Shown here in pieces: positions 20,426 to 29,824 of a DNA stretch of 64,000 nucleotides. The notes under the pieces were generated by a model, which saw only the letters and a program-made list of their open reading frames with translations, was not told the origin of the DNA and made no database searches. Numbering within the stretch: the first letter of the stretch is position 1; every line of letters starts with the position of its first letter. The stretch is from positions 2,268,501-2,332,500 of the forward strand of contig CP078104.1 of assembly GCA_019203745.1 (NCBI GenBank). The letters are read 5' to 3'. The position numbers were made by a program, and so were the translations under genes. The DNA is from Chryseobacterium sp. E1. GTDB taxonomy: Bacteria > Bacteroidota > Bacteroidia > Flavobacteriales > Weeksellaceae.

Positions 20426-20767
20426 ACTTAAAACCTGACATTACCTGGGCAGATTTTGAAAAAATAGATATCCGCTGTGGAACCATCATCTCAGTAAATG
20501 ATTTTGAGAAAGCGAGAAACCCATCTTACCAGTTGGAAATTGACTTCGGAGACCTTGGAATAAGAAAATCATCAGCGCAGATTACCTCCCTTTATCAGAA
20601 AGAAGAATTGATAGGAAAACAAATCCTGGCGGTGGTGAACTTCCTAAAAACAGATTGCCAACTTCTTCAGCGAATGCCTTGTGCTGGGATTATACGGTGA
20701 GGATAAGAAGGATGTCACTCTTCTAGCCCCTTCATTACCCACAAAAAACGGAATGCAGGTAGGATAA
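20422..20767 (+). CDS. csaA: tRNA-binding protein CsaA
   Basis: Single tRNA-binding OB-fold protein of about 114 residues, a secretion-related chaperone in Bacillus. Visible: WADFEKIDIRCGTIISVNDF at the start, RKSSAQITSLYQKEELIGKQ, and after one missing base near 20645 the hallmark NFFSECLVLGLYGEDKKD and LLAPSLPTKNGMQVG. Length and order match the family. Overlaps the preceding gene by four bases. Confidence 0.9.
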
Positions 20768-20780
20768 TCTTCTATAAAAT

Positions 20781-20812
20781 AAAAAACCTCACAGTAAATC
20801 TGTAAGGTTTTT
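20781..20812. terminator. Bidirectional terminator between csaA and DUF4382 gene
   Basis: AAAAACCTCACAG pairs with CTGTAAGGTTTTT (one mismatch) with T runs on both strands. It serves the two convergent genes. Confidence 0.75.
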
Positions 20813-20832
20813 ACATTTGTTACTACCACGCA

Positions 20833-21602
20833 TTACTGATGCAGTATTTTTATTCCAAGATTAGTCACCTGACCGAATGTAACCGGCACATTTCCCGTGT
20901 TTTCATCTATATAACCTGTACTATTTGCGGCATCATAGGAAACTGTATAATTTCCTGTGGCAGTCCTGAGAACATAAAAAAGCCGTCAGGATTAGGAATT
21001 GCCGTGGAAATAGTATCAGAAGCCATAATCGCATGAACCACTGCCTGTGCAGCCTGCGGTTGAACGTATCCTTTTATCTGACCATTGGTCAGTTCTGAGA
21101 ATGTCCTGATCACCGGCTTTAATATATAAGAACCATTTCCTGTAGTTACCACTGATCTTCCGGCATCAAAATCGATCCATACGGTATAAGCCCCGTTGGC
21201 AGATAAGGTCTGATGCCAGTTAAATTTCAGTCCGCTTTGCTGGGCTGACGGGGTTTGTAACGGATAAGGCACTCCGTTTACCACGATACTGTTATTGGGC
21301 CCGAGAACCATTCTCATCTGAGACACATTACCCTCAGGAAGCACTGCCTGCCCCAGAACAACATCTGTCCCGTTTTTAAATTTAAGCAGGTTATAAACGC
21401 CCGGAGTAGGAAAGTTTAATGGCGTCCATTCACCATTGCTGTTAATTTCAATTTTCTGAATATCGATATTTACAGCATCATACGCTGCGGGACCATCGGT
21501 AAGTCTCACATTCACTGTTGCAGTACCATTTTCATCAGAATCACTACATGAGCTTATGAATAATAAACCGATACTGCTTCCCACAATAAATAATTTCTTC
21601 AT
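20833..21602 (-). CDS. DUF4382 domain lipoprotein
   Basis: About 256 residues. Signal peptide with lipobox LLFISSCSDSD predicts a lipoprotein. The DUF4382 part follows: ATVNVRLTDGPAAYDAVNID, KIEINSNGEWTPL, YNLLKFKNGTDVVLG, LPEGNVSQMRMVLGP. A carboxypeptidase-regulatory-like beta domain follows (QIKGYVQPQAAQAVV, DGFFMFSGLP). A frame change near 20960 (A/T-rich) separates the last 45 residues (NYTVSYDAANSTGYIDENTG). Function of DUF4382 proteins is unknown; presumed surface-exposed. Confidence 0.82.
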
Positions 21603-21685
21603 AAGAATATATTTTATGTATTATAAAAACGCTTTGGATAATTAGTTTATTATGTCATATATTTCGGTATATAAAAAAGCAAAAA

Positions 21686-22383
21686 ATGATCCAAAATATT
21701 CCTTTAGAAAGAGTTTTATTCCTTGATATTGAAAGGTTCCGCAGGCAGCCGCCTGGGAGGAGCTGTCTGAAACGGAACAGCATCTCTGGGATAAAAAAAC
21801 AAAATTTCAGAGAAAAGATGAGATCTCTGCAGAAGATTTTTATGACAGGGCCGGTATTATGGCTGAGTTCGGAAAAATCATCTGTATCACTATCGGAATG
21901 GTTGAAAAGAATGATACGCTGAAAATAAAAAGTTTTTCCGGGCATGATGAGAAAAAATGCTTCAGGAATTCGGGGCTATTTTCAACAGTCCGAGACTTCA
22001 AAATGTCATTCTCTGTGCTCATAACGGAAAAGAATTTGATTTTCCCTGGATCGCCAGACGGTATCTGATCAATGGAATGATGCCCCAACGCCATTCCAGA
22101 TGTTTGGAAAAAACCATGGGAAGTTCCCCATATAGATACGATGGAGCTGTGGAAATTCGGGGATTATAAAAGTTTTGTTTCTCTGGAACTGCTGGCTCAT
22201 GTCTTTGGGATTCCTACTCCGAAGGATGATATTGACGGCTCAATGGTTTCATCAATTTACTACATAGAAAAAGACTTGCAGAGAATTGTTGACTATTGTG
22301 AAAAAGATGTCTTAACTTTGGCAAATATTTTCCGGCGTATGCGTCAGGAAGATTTGTTGAAAAGGAATATCAATTTAGATTAA
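21686..22383 (+). CDS. 3'-5' exonuclease, PolB-like DnaQ fold
   Basis: About 232 residues. The three exonuclease motifs are visible: LFLDIE (ExoI, after which the frame breaks near 21735), VILCAHNGKEFDFPWIARRY (ExoII) and DYCEKDVLTLANIFRR (ExoIII, YxxxD). Further breaks near 21950 and 22100. Family members are predicted DNA or RNA 3'-5' exonucleases related to the proofreading domain of PolB. It is followed after 2 bp by the DUF59 gene, so they share an operon. Confidence 0.82.
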
Positions 22384-22385
22384 AA

Positions 22386-22712
22386 ATGAAATTTACAGAC
22401 GATCAAATTGCTGACATTGGTGAAGAAATCATCAACGTGCTTAAAACCGTATATGATCCCGAAATTCCGGTAGATATTTACGAATTAGGGCTGATTTATG
22501 ATGTACAGATCTCCGATGACGCTGATGTAAAAATTATAATGACTCTTACTACTCCGAACTGCCCTGTTGCTGAAACGCTTCCACAGGAAGTAAAAGACAA
22601 GGTTGCGGAAGTAGAAAATGTAAAAAGTGTTGATCTGGAACTTACTTTTGAACCTAGCTGGAACAAGGATATGATGAGCGAAGAGGCTAAGTTTGAATTG
22701 GGAATGCTATAA
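22386..22712 (+). CDS. SUF-associated DUF59/MIP18-family Fe-S assembly protein
   Basis: Intact 108-residue protein of the DUF59 (PaaD/SufT-like) family. Shows VYDPEIPVDIYELGLIYDVQ and MTLTTPNCPVAETLPQEV with the conserved Cys in TPNCP. Family members help mature iron-sulfur proteins. It starts 2 bp after the exonuclease gene. No suf genes are in the window. Confidence 0.88.
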   Translation: MKFTDDQIADIGEEIINVLKTVYDPEIPVDIYELGLIYDVQISDDADVKIIMTLTTPNCPVAETLPQEVKDKVAEVENVKSVDLELTFEPSWNKDMMSEEAKFELGML

Positions 22713-22821
22713 AATTATTCAAAAAACGGCAAAGAAAACCGGATGAAGAATCAGTCTCCATTTATTATTTCTTTGCTTCACTTAAATAAAAAATAAGTGC
22801 AATTGAACAATTGTATGCAAC

Positions 22822-22850
22822 AAAAGGATGCCTAACCGGACATCCTTTTT
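22822..22850. terminator. Bidirectional terminator between DUF59 and sulfurtransferase genes
   Basis: AAAAGGATG pairs with CATCCTTTT, with T runs outward on both strands (ATCCTTTTTGC on plus, TTTTGTTGC on minus). The flanking genes are convergent. Confidence 0.75.
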
Positions 22851-22864
22851 GCTTTTTATATCAT

Positions 22865-23701
22865 TTAAATTTCCTTTGCAATTTCTTTTCCTTCCCTTCT
22901 GCTCCATTCACTCCATGAACCCACATACAGATCCGGTATTGGGAACCCTGCATAATCCAGGGCTAAAATCGTATGACATGCAGTAACTCCCGATCCGCAG
23001 TGAATGATCAGATGCTCCGCTTTGTTTTCTAACAATTGCCTGTATTTTTCCTTTAGAGTTTCCGGCTTTAGAAAATATCCGTTCTCATCCAGGTTTTCAG
23101 AAAAAGGAATATTGACTGCTCCCGGAATATGTCCTGCCACCAGGTCAATAGGCTCAGATTCACCCTTGTAGCGATACGCATCTCTTACATCAATGACTGT
23201 GGAGGATTTGTTTTCCAGTTCATTTTCAACATCTTCCAGATTTGAAACAGGAAGAGCCCAATGATCTTTCCGGATCAATGCGGTTTTATCAAATGTTTCT
23301 TCTCCGTTAGAAAAATCCACGCCATTACTTTCCGCAGCCTGCATTCCGCCATCCAGAACCTGAACATTTTCAAGTCCGAAAGATCTTAGCATCCACCATG
23401 CTCTTGCCGCCGCATTTGATCCGTTTTTATCATCATAAACAATGATATGGGAATCTTCAGAAATACCAAGACCTGAAAGTGTCTCTGCAAATTTTTCTAC
23501 AGCAGGGAGGGGATGCCTTCCTCCAAAAGCAGCATTTTCCCCTATCTCAGCAAGATCTTTATCCAGATCAATGAATCTTGCTCCTTTAATATGTTTTTCC
23601 AAATAGTTTTGTCTGGCATCTTTTCCTGTCCTTGCATCAAGAATGGTAAGGTTTTCTGTTTGAAGATTCTTTAATTCTGAGGGTGAAATTATTGGAGACA
23701 T
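22865..23701 (-). CDS. sseA: Sulfurtransferase (thiosulfate/3-mercaptopyruvate type)
   Basis: Intact 278-residue protein with two rhodanese domains. The inactive N-terminal domain has ILDARTGKDARQNYLEKHI and GGRHPLP. The catalytic C-terminal domain has VIDVRDAYRYKGE, GHIPGAVNIPF and the loop HCGSGVTACHTILAL with the active Cys. CGSGVTA is the pattern of mercaptopyruvate-type enzymes. Stand-alone gene. Confidence 0.88.
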   Translation of the reverse strand: MSPIISPSELKNLQTENLTILDARTGKDARQNYLEKHIKGARFIDLDKDLAEIGENAAFGGRHPLPAVEKFAETLSGLGISEDSHIIVYDDKNGSNAAARAWWMLRSFGLENVQVLDGGMQAAESNGVDFSNGEETFDKTALIRKDHWALPVSNLEDVENELENKSSTVIDVRDAYRYKGESEPIDLVAGHIPGAVNIPFSENLDENGYFLKPETLKEKYRQLLENKAEHLIIHCGSGVTACHTILALDYAGFPIPDLYVGSWSEWSRREGKEIAKEI

Positions 23702-23767
23702 ATTGTTGAATTTTAGGTTATTCTAATTAGATTTTGGCTAAAGCCAATGGATTGATGGATATAGTAA

Positions 23768-23785
23768 AGCGGGCTAAAGCCCGCT
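23768..23785. repeat. Short extragenic palindrome AGCGGGCTAAAGCCCGCT
   Basis: Perfect palindromic hairpin with TAAA-type centre, preceded by a similar smaller one (TTGGCTAAAGCCAA at 23733-23746). This GGGCTAAAGCCC type is common between Chryseobacterium genes. T-rich on the plus side. Confidence 0.7.
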
Positions 23786-23805
23786 CCTATTTATATTTTT
23801 GTTTT

Positions 23806-23890
23806 CACGCAGATCACACAAATCTCATAGATCTTAATTTTCCAGTTTCTAATCTGCGTAATTTGCTAAATCTGTGAGAGATTTTTAAAT
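23806..23890. repeat. Imperfect inverted extragenic repeat
   Basis: CACGCAGATCACACAAATCT pairs imperfectly with AATCTGCGTAATTTGCTAAA and AATCTGTGAGAG downstream. The TCTGCG-AATTTGC-AAATCTGTGAG phrase is a well-known kind of spacer repeat in flavobacteria. No coding content. Confidence 0.5.
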
Positions 23891-23894
23891 CATT

Positions 23895-24743
23895 TTAAAA
23901 ATGAAAAATATCCTTCGCCTTATTATAGGAGCTTTCAAAGTTTAAAAGATTCAGCTTGTGATCTGCTTTTTCCACACTCATAAAGTTGATGACCTGTTCT
24001 GTAGGCATATTTCCCACAAGATCATCTTTCGCCATAGGACATCCTCCGATACCTTTGATAGCACTGTCGAATCTTCGGCAGCCCTGATCATAAGCCGCTT
24101 TTAATTTCGAATAAGAATCTTCGTAACGGTTATGAAAATGTCCTCCGAAGTTGATCTCCGGATATTTTGACGGAATTTTTTCAAACAGAAGCGCAATGGT
24201 TTCAGGGGTAGCTACTCCCGTAGTATCGGAAAGTAAGATATCCTTTACTCCTATTTCTGAAAATCTTTGTGCCCAATGATCTACATCTTCCCATTTCCAC
24301 ATTTCACCATACGGATTTCCAAAAGCCATAGAGAAATAAATATTCAGCTGTTTTCCTTCAGTTTTCACCAGCTCAAGCATTCTGATAATTTCATCAAAAG
24401 CTTCTTCCTGGCTCTTATTGGTATTTCTATGCTGGAATGTCTCAGAAATAGAGAAAGGGAATCCCAGAATATCCACAGACTCATGTTTTAATGCTTTTTC
24501 AGCTCCTCTATAGTTGCCGATAATGGCAGAAACTTTGGTCTTGGAACGGGATTTATCGATATTTTCAGCCACCTCATCAGAGTCGGCCATTTGCGGAATT
24601 GCTTTGGGAGAAACAAAGCTCAGACAATCCAATACATCAAAGCCAACATCCATTAAGGAGTTGATATAATCTATTTTTTTATCAGTAGGGATAAACTCTC
24701 CCCATCCCTGCATTGCATCTCTAGGACATTCGGTAAGAAACAT
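23895..24743 (-). CDS. mvaB: Hydroxymethylglutaryl-CoA lyase
   Basis: Intact 282-residue TIM-barrel lyase that splits HMG-CoA to acetyl-CoA and acetoacetate in leucine breakdown. Shows FLTECPRDAMQGW (metal and substrate residues), LLSDTTGVATPETI, GGHFHNRYED and the signature IKGIGGCPMAKDDLVGNM with the catalytic Cys. Length fits. Divergent from pepT with a 188-bp spacer. Confidence 0.9.
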   Translation of the reverse strand: MFLTECPRDAMQGWGEFIPTDKKIDYINSLMDVGFDVLDCLSFVSPKAIPQMADSDEVAENIDKSRSKTKVSAIIGNYRGAEKALKHESVDILGFPFSISETFQHRNTNKSQEEAFDEIIRMLELVKTEGKQLNIYFSMAFGNPYGEMWKWEDVDHWAQRFSEIGVKDILLSDTTGVATPETIALLFEKIPSKYPEINFGGHFHNRYEDSYSKLKAAYDQGCRRFDSAIKGIGGCPMAKDDLVGNMPTEQVINFMSVEKADHKLNLLNFESSYNKAKDIFHF

Positions 24744-24903
24744 TTTTACTTTTTGATTTTCTCAAATATAATAAAACTAAACTATTTGGTATACTCTACA
24801 TACAAAGCTAACATTATTTTGATTTTCAAAGTTTTATATGTGATTTATAATTTCAATAACTGATATTCGACTTCAAATAACCTATTCTGAACATCAAATT
24901 TGT

Positions 24904-24911
24904 TAACTTTG
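24904..24911 (+). promoter_or_regulatory. Candidate -7 box of pepT
   Basis: TAACTTTG fits TAnnTTTG. It lies 20 bp before the ATG at 24932 and only 11 bp before an alternative ATG at 24923, which favours the later start. Confidence 0.35.
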
Positions 24912-24931
24912 TTTAAAATTTAATGCTAATA

Positions 24932-26179
24932 ATGAGTACAATAGAATTCAGCCCATTGTGGAAAGAAAAGTTACTGAACCGTTTTCTCAGTTATGTAAAA
25001 ATATATTCAACAAGTGATGCAGAAAGTGAATCAACACCTTCTACTGAGCGCCAGTGGGATATTGCCAATTATATTACAGAAGAGCTGAGAACAATCGGTT
25101 TAGAAGATGTTTCAATTGATGAGCACGGTTATATTATGGGCTATGTTCCTTCTAATCTTGAGAATGATGACAGACCAACAATCGGATTCATTTCACACTA
25201 CGATACCTCACCGGATTTCAGCGGAGAAAATGTAAAACCTCAGGTTTGGGAAAATTATGACGGAAATGACCTTTTGCTGAACCAGACAACAGGTTTTACC
25301 TTATCACCTTCAAGGTTTGAAAGCTTAAAAAAATATATCGGTAAGACGTTGATTACCACTGACGGAAATACCCTTCTTGGAGCTGACGATAAAGCTGGCT
25401 GTGCTGAGATTGTGACAGCAGCAGAATATCTTATCGCTCATCCTGAGATCAAACACGGAAGAATTGCAGTAGGATTTACTCCTGATGAAGAAATCGGAAG
25501 AGGAGCTCACAAGTTTGATGTGGCTAAATTCGGTGCCGAATGGGCCTATACTATGGACGGCGGAGAAGTTGGAGAACTTGAATATGAGAACTTTAACGCT
25601 GCCGGAGCTGTTGTGAAAATCCACGGATTGAGTGTACACCCGGGATATGCTTATGGTAAAATGATCAATGCTGCTCTTTTAGCTGCTGAATTTGCTCAGA
25701 TGCTTCCTGCCAATGAAACACCTTCTACAACTAAAGGTTTTGACGGATTCTATCATTTAATGGATATTACTGCAGATATTTCTGAAGCTAAACTTCAATA
25801 CATCATCCGTGATCATGATGCTGATAAATTTGAAGCCAGAAAGAAATTCATGGAAGAAAAAGTTGCCGAGTTCAACCAAAAGCATGGTGAAGGAACTGCT
25901 GAAGTAGAGATTAAAGAGCAGTACAGAAACATGAAGCAGCAGTTTGAAGGGAAAATGCACATTGTAGATCTTGCAGCCAAAGCAATGACCGAAGCAGGCA
26001 TTGAACCTAAGATCAAAGCCATCAGAGGTGGTACAGACGGAGCACAATTGTCTTATATGGGACTTCCGTGCCCGAATATCTTTGCCGGAGGAATCAACTT
26101 CCACGGACCTTATGAATATGTAGCTTTGGAAAGCATGGAAAAAGCTACTGAAGTAATCATTAACATTGTAAAAGCTTAG
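24932..26179 (+). CDS. pepT: Peptidase T (tripeptidase)
   Basis: Intact M20-family zinc aminotripeptidase of 415 residues (418 from the earlier ATG at 24923). Metal and catalytic residues: FISHYDTSPDFSG (HxD), LLGADDKAGCAE, FTPDEEIGRGAHKFD (general base Glu pair), and AIRGGTDGAQLSYMGLPCPN. Length and motif order match PepT. The TonB-C-like gene follows after 2 bp. Confidence 0.93.
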   Translation: MSTIEFSPLWKEKLLNRFLSYVKIYSTSDAESESTPSTERQWDIANYITEELRTIGLEDVSIDEHGYIMGYVPSNLENDDRPTIGFISHYDTSPDFSGENVKPQVWENYDGNDLLLNQTTGFTLSPSRFESLKKYIGKTLITTDGNTLLGADDKAGCAEIVTAAEYLIAHPEIKHGRIAVGFTPDEEIGRGAHKFDVAKFGAEWAYTMDGGEVGELEYENFNAAGAVVKIHGLSVHPGYAYGKMINAALLAAEFAQMLPANETPSTTKGFDGFYHLMDITADISEAKLQYIIRDHDADKFEARKKFMEEKVAEFNQKHGEGTAEVEIKEQYRNMKQQFEGKMHIVDLAAKAMTEAGIEPKIKAIRGGTDGAQLSYMGLPCPNIFAGGINFHGPYEYVALESMEKATEVIINIVKA

Positions 26180-26181
26180 TC

Positions 26182-26747
26182 ATGAAAAAGTTCCTGGCAT
26201 TAGCATGTATTTTCACTTTTATTCTCGGAAGTGCCCAGGTCTCTGAATTTCAGAGAGCAGATTCCCGGTATGAAAGAAAGAAAAACGCTTTGTATAATAA
26301 ATATCCCAAGCCTAATGATTTAAGGACCAAGAAAGAATGGCTTCTTACCGAAGACAAAATATCAGCATATAAGGATGCCTTGGATAAAGCTTCTGCTGAA
26401 GGACAGAAAATGATCGCTTTAGATCCGCCTGTAAAGTCTAAGGTTACTAAAGAAGCTGAATATGATCAGGGAAAGTATCTTTTCAAAAGTTTTTATATGA
26501 AGCGGTGGATCTTGATTTTCTCAACTTTTCATCTGACGCCTACAAAGCTACAATGACTTTTGTAGTGAATTCTAAAGGCAATGCTCTTGATCCTCAGGTA
26601 AAAGGGAATAATGAGGATGTCAACGCTTTTATTGAAGCGGCTTTTTACCGCATTAAAGACAAAGGAAAATGGAAGCCGGCAGAAGACAAAGGAAAGCCCG
26701 TCTCTTCTACAGTCACTATTCCTTTACAATTAACATTCAAAAAATAA
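26182..26747 (+). CDS. Secreted protein with TonB-C-like domain
   Basis: About 188 residues with a signal peptide (MKKFLALACIFTFILGSAQ). The C-terminal part MTFVVNSKGNALDPQVKG, AFIEAAFYRIKDKGKWKPA resembles the small TonB C-terminal-like domain found in stand-alone secreted proteins of this group; two more copies lie at 36185 and 36708. A frame change near 26500. It lies 2 bp after pepT. Role unknown. Confidence 0.65.
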
Positions 26748-26756
26748 ATACAGATA

Positions 26757-26789
26757 AAACCCGTTTTTGCAGCGGGTTTTATTTTTTTG
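26757..26789 (+). terminator. Terminator after pepT operon
   Basis: AAACCCG pairs with CGGGTTT around TTTTTGCAG, followed by TATTTTTTTG. Confidence 0.8.
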
Positions 26790-26923
26790 TTTTTACCCTG
26801 TATTCTTATGATCCATATATCTTATTCATTTCCGGATATTTAAGTACAAAACCGATTCAATTTTTCGTTATATTTACCCAATGCCTGCAAGCAAGGCTAA
26901 TAACTTTAACATCAAATTATATT

Positions 26924-27172
26924 ATGAAAAAAATGAAAAAGCTTTTGAGAAAAGATTTATCCGCTATTACCGGAAATGGGATGATTGATACCTGCCACAT
27001 GAATGGTGATTCTGCCAGCTGCTGGACAGACTGTGAATGCAGTTTCGGAAAAGCCTGTCAGTTGGATGATGACGGAAATCCGGGGAGATGTGTCAGTAGC
27101 GGAGGTACTGGCGGTGGAACCGGCGGCGGCGGATGTATTCCACCGAATGACTGTACGGAACAACCTTATTAA
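26924..27172 (+). CDS. Cys- and Gly-rich bacteriocin-like small peptide
   Basis: Intact 82-residue peptide: basic leader MKKMKKLLRKDLSAITGNG like the GG-type leaders of this group (with GN in place of GG), then six or more Cys in MIDTCHMNGDSASCWTDCEC and following, and a glycine tract SSGGTGGGTGGGG before CIPPNDC. Such peptides are annotated as bacteriocin-like in Chryseobacterium; activity is unproven. No processing transporter lies nearby. Own terminator downstream. Confidence 0.6.
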   Translation: MKKMKKLLRKDLSAITGNGMIDTCHMNGDSASCWTDCECSFGKACQLDDDGNPGRCVSSGGTGGGTGGGGCIPPNDCTEQPY

Positions 27173-27196
27173 AATTCAACCCAATATTAATGTATC

Positions 27197-27222
27197 GGAA
27201 GCTATAACGGCTTCCTTTTTAT
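27197..27222 (+). terminator. Terminator after the Cys-rich peptide gene
   Basis: GGAAGC pairs with GCTTCC around TATAACG and is followed by TTTTTATTTT. Confidence 0.8.
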
Positions 27223-27334
27223 TTTCATTCAAAACCGGATGCTCGTCAAAGCACCTTTACCATTCATCAAATAAAATTTCATACGGCCTTCAGGATTCGT
27301 TGTTTTGCATCAAGTTTTTAACAATAATCAATTT

Positions 27335-27931
27335 ATGAAACAACAATTTTTAGCATTATGCGCATTGCTGCTGTGCTTCGCCTGTTCTGTGAAAATTCAG
27401 GCACAACAGAAACCGGCTGTACACTTTGGAATCAAGGGAGGGGCAAATTTTACAAAAACCTCAACGGAATCCTCTTCCTTGGAAGGGAAATACGGTTTCG
27501 GCTATCAGGCAGGTGTGATGACAAGAGTAGATATTGGAAGCCTGTATGTACAAGGAGAAGCATTATTCAACAAAAGAAAAGCGTCTTACGAAGAAAAATC
27601 TGGTGGTTCCGCAAAACTGACCTGGAATGCCATTGATATTCCTGTAGTGGTAGGATATAAAATCATTAAAACCGATGACTTCAATGTAAGAGCATTCGCC
27701 GGTGGTGTTTACAGTTACGGTTTCAACAACAAACTGTCAACCTCAGAAGCAATACAGGAAGGTTTCAAAAAGTTTGACAAATCCAATATTGGAATTACAG
27801 GAGGAATAGGTTTGGATTATAAAAATTTCACGGTAGATCTCAGGTATGAACACGGATTGTCCAACATCAGTAAGGAATTTAAATCCAAACCCAACAGCTT
27901 TAGTCTTGGGATAGGTTATTTCTTATTCTAA
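27335..27931 (+). CDS. Outer-membrane beta-barrel protein (PorT-like)
   Basis: Intact 198-residue protein. Signal peptide (MKQQFLALCALLLCF...IQAQ), then FGIKGGANFTKTS, YQAGVMTRVDIGSLYVQGEA, FAGGVYSYGFN, FTVDLRYEHGLSNIS and a C-terminal aromatic FSLGIGYFLF. The pattern is that of the OMP_b-brl_2 family. The start at 27335 gives a complete signal peptide. Role unknown. Confidence 0.82.
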   Translation: MKQQFLALCALLLCFACSVKIQAQQKPAVHFGIKGGANFTKTSTESSSLEGKYGFGYQAGVMTRVDIGSLYVQGEALFNKRKASYEEKSGGSAKLTWNAIDIPVVVGYKIIKTDDFNVRAFAGGVYSYGFNNKLSTSEAIQEGFKKFDKSNIGITGGIGLDYKNFTVDLRYEHGLSNISKEFKSKPNSFSLGIGYFLF

Positions 27932-27956
27932 AAACTTGAATTATCTTTGACTGATT

Positions 27957-27987
27957 AGAAACTGTGACCCTGCAGTTTCTAATTTTT
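27957..27987 (+). terminator. Terminator after beta-barrel gene
   Basis: AGAAACTG pairs perfectly with CAGTTTCT around TGACCCTG, followed by AATTTTTTG. Confidence 0.8.
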
Positions 27988-28011
27988 TGTAAACCCTCTT
28001 CAGACCACTCC

Positions 28012-29064
28012 ATGACAAAATCTCTTGTTTTAAAAGAATACATATTTACCTTTATTTTCTGGCTTGTACTGGCCATTGTATTGTGGTTTAATTTCCAGAG
28101 TACAACAGAAAGTTATCTGGCGATGACCCAGGCTGCGATTATTGCCGCATTTTCGTTTGCATTTACTCATTTTTTAACCAATAAGCTTTTGCCGAAAGCT
28201 CTTCGGGAAAAGAAAATGAAATTGTTTCTGATACAGCTGGTAATGGTTATTTTCATGCTTAGTCTTGTTTTCTCCGTTATATTCACATATCTTGAAGTTG
28301 AACCTAAAGAGCAACTTCCGGAAAACTTCAGAGATCAGCTGCCTTTTTTGTGGAAGGGCTTTTATATGTCTCTTCCCGCCTCATTCCTCATCAACGGAGC
28401 AGCATGTGGTGTAAAATTTTACAATGAACATGGAAGAATAGAACGGGATCATATTCTCCTTCAGCAGGCTCATCTTGAAAACCAGCTTAAGCTTTTACAG
28501 GATCAGATCAATCCGCATGTAGTATTTAATATCCTGAATCATATCCATATTCTGATGAAAACGGATACCCAGCTTGCCGATTTTTTACTGATGAAATTTT
28601 CAGACATTCTAAGATATCAGCTGTATCATTGCAATCAGAACCTTGTTCCTCTCGATAAAGAGATTGAATATCTCCAAAATCTGGTTGAGGTAGAAAAATT
28701 AAGATGGGGAAATGAACTTAAAGTAGATGCAACGCTGAAAATCAATAGCACAAAAGCTTTCATTGCTCCTCTCCTGTTGGTTCCTTTTATTGAAAATGCT
28801 TTTAAATACGTATGCAGACTTCCCGGACAAACCGGCTATGTAAAGATCTTATGTAAGGAAGAAAATCATCATTTATTCTTTTATGTTGAAAATTCATATT
28901 CAGAAATAGCAGTTCATAAAAAGAAAGACGGAGGTATTGGCCTGCAAAATGTACAAAAACGGCTGAAATTGCAATATCCTGATGCTTATGATCTTAAAAT
29001 TGAATCTGACAATCTTGTCTATAAAGTAACTTTAACCTTAAACCTGTCTGAAAATGAGCAATAA
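28012..29064 (+). CDS. YehU/LytS-type sensor histidine kinase
   Basis: Intact 350-residue kinase. Four membrane helices in the first 140 residues, then the H box LLQDQINPHVVFNILNH, N box LLVPFIENAFKYV and G box DGGIGLQNVQKRLKLQYP of the His_kinase family. An upstream in-frame extension to 27964 is rejected because it crosses the terminator; the start at 28012 gives a normal N-terminus. It overlaps the LytTR regulator gene by 11 bp, its partner. Confidence 0.9.
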   Translation: MTKSLVLKEYIFTFIFWLVLAIVLWFNFQSTTESYLAMTQAAIIAAFSFAFTHFLTNKLLPKALREKKMKLFLIQLVMVIFMLSLVFSVIFTYLEVEPKEQLPENFRDQLPFLWKGFYMSLPASFLINGAACGVKFYNEHGRIERDHILLQQAHLENQLKLLQDQINPHVVFNILNHIHILMKTDTQLADFLLMKFSDILRYQLYHCNQNLVPLDKEIEYLQNLVEVEKLRWGNELKVDATLKINSTKAFIAPLLLVPFIENAFKYVCRLPGQTGYVKILCKEENHHLFFYVENSYSEIAVHKKKDGGIGLQNVQKRLKLQYPDAYDLKIESDNLVYKVTLTLNLSENEQ

Positions 29065-29784
29065 TACGCCTAAATTGAAATGCCTGATCGTAGATGATGA
29101 ACCTCTGGCAAGATTCCACCTTAAGGAGCTGGCCAATCAGATTGACTTTTTATCTGTGGAAGGAACCTGTGCCACGGCTCTGGAGGCAGATGCTAAAGTA
29201 AAGGAAAGCGAAACAGATCTTCTTTTCCTGGATATATGCCTTATCTGAATGGTATTGACTTCCTTGAACAGCTTGAAAATCCGCCTCTGTGCATTTTCAC
29301 AACCGCTTATTCCGAATATGCACTGGAAGGATTCCGGCTTCAGGTAGTAGATTATCTTTTGAAGCCAATTGCATTTAACCGTTTTTATCAGGCAGTGAAT
29401 AAAGCACAGCAGCAGTTTATCATTAACGAAAAATTAAAGAAAAATACTCCTCTGGATGACCCTTTTCTGTATGTGAGACAATCTGATACTTTTATCAAGG
29501 TTTCCTGGGTAGATATTTTATATATTGAAAGTATGCAGAACTATACCAAGCTGCACTTTAAGGATAAATCTCTGGTGATTCATCAAACCATGAAGGCGAT
29601 TGAAGAATCATTACCTTCTGAACATTTTTTCAGAATTCATAAGTCATTTTTAATCAACATCATTCACATTGATATGATCTCCGGAGGCCGTCTGTTCATC
29701 AATAAAACAGAGCTTCCTATTTCCCGTACCCGAAAAGAAGAACTGCTCAATCAGGTGGTGTATAAGAAACTGATCAGTAAATAA
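29054..29784 (+). CDS. LytTR-family response regulator
   Basis: About 243 residues. Receiver: CLIVDDEPLARFHL, LLFLDI then MPYLNGIDFLEQ, CIFTTAYSEYALEGF, VVDYLLKPI. LytTR DNA-binding domain from about residue 140: LYVRQSDTFIKVSWVDILYI, MQNYTKLHF, FFRIHKSFLINIIHID, LPISRTRKEELL. The break near 29235 falls exactly in the conserved LDIxMP and seems to have lost about four bases (one codon plus one), unlike the usual single-base shifts here. Partner of the overlapping kinase. Confidence 0.88.
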
Positions 29785-29824
29785 AAGAGGGAAGCCGGAG
29801 TATGGGTGGGGAAAACTACTGACG

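Noticed and set aside
29236..29240. Programmed frameshifting in the LytTR regulator and others
   Set aside because: Breaks occur in dozens of unrelated genes at ordinary homopolymers without slippery-site plus stem-loop context; error is the simpler cause.
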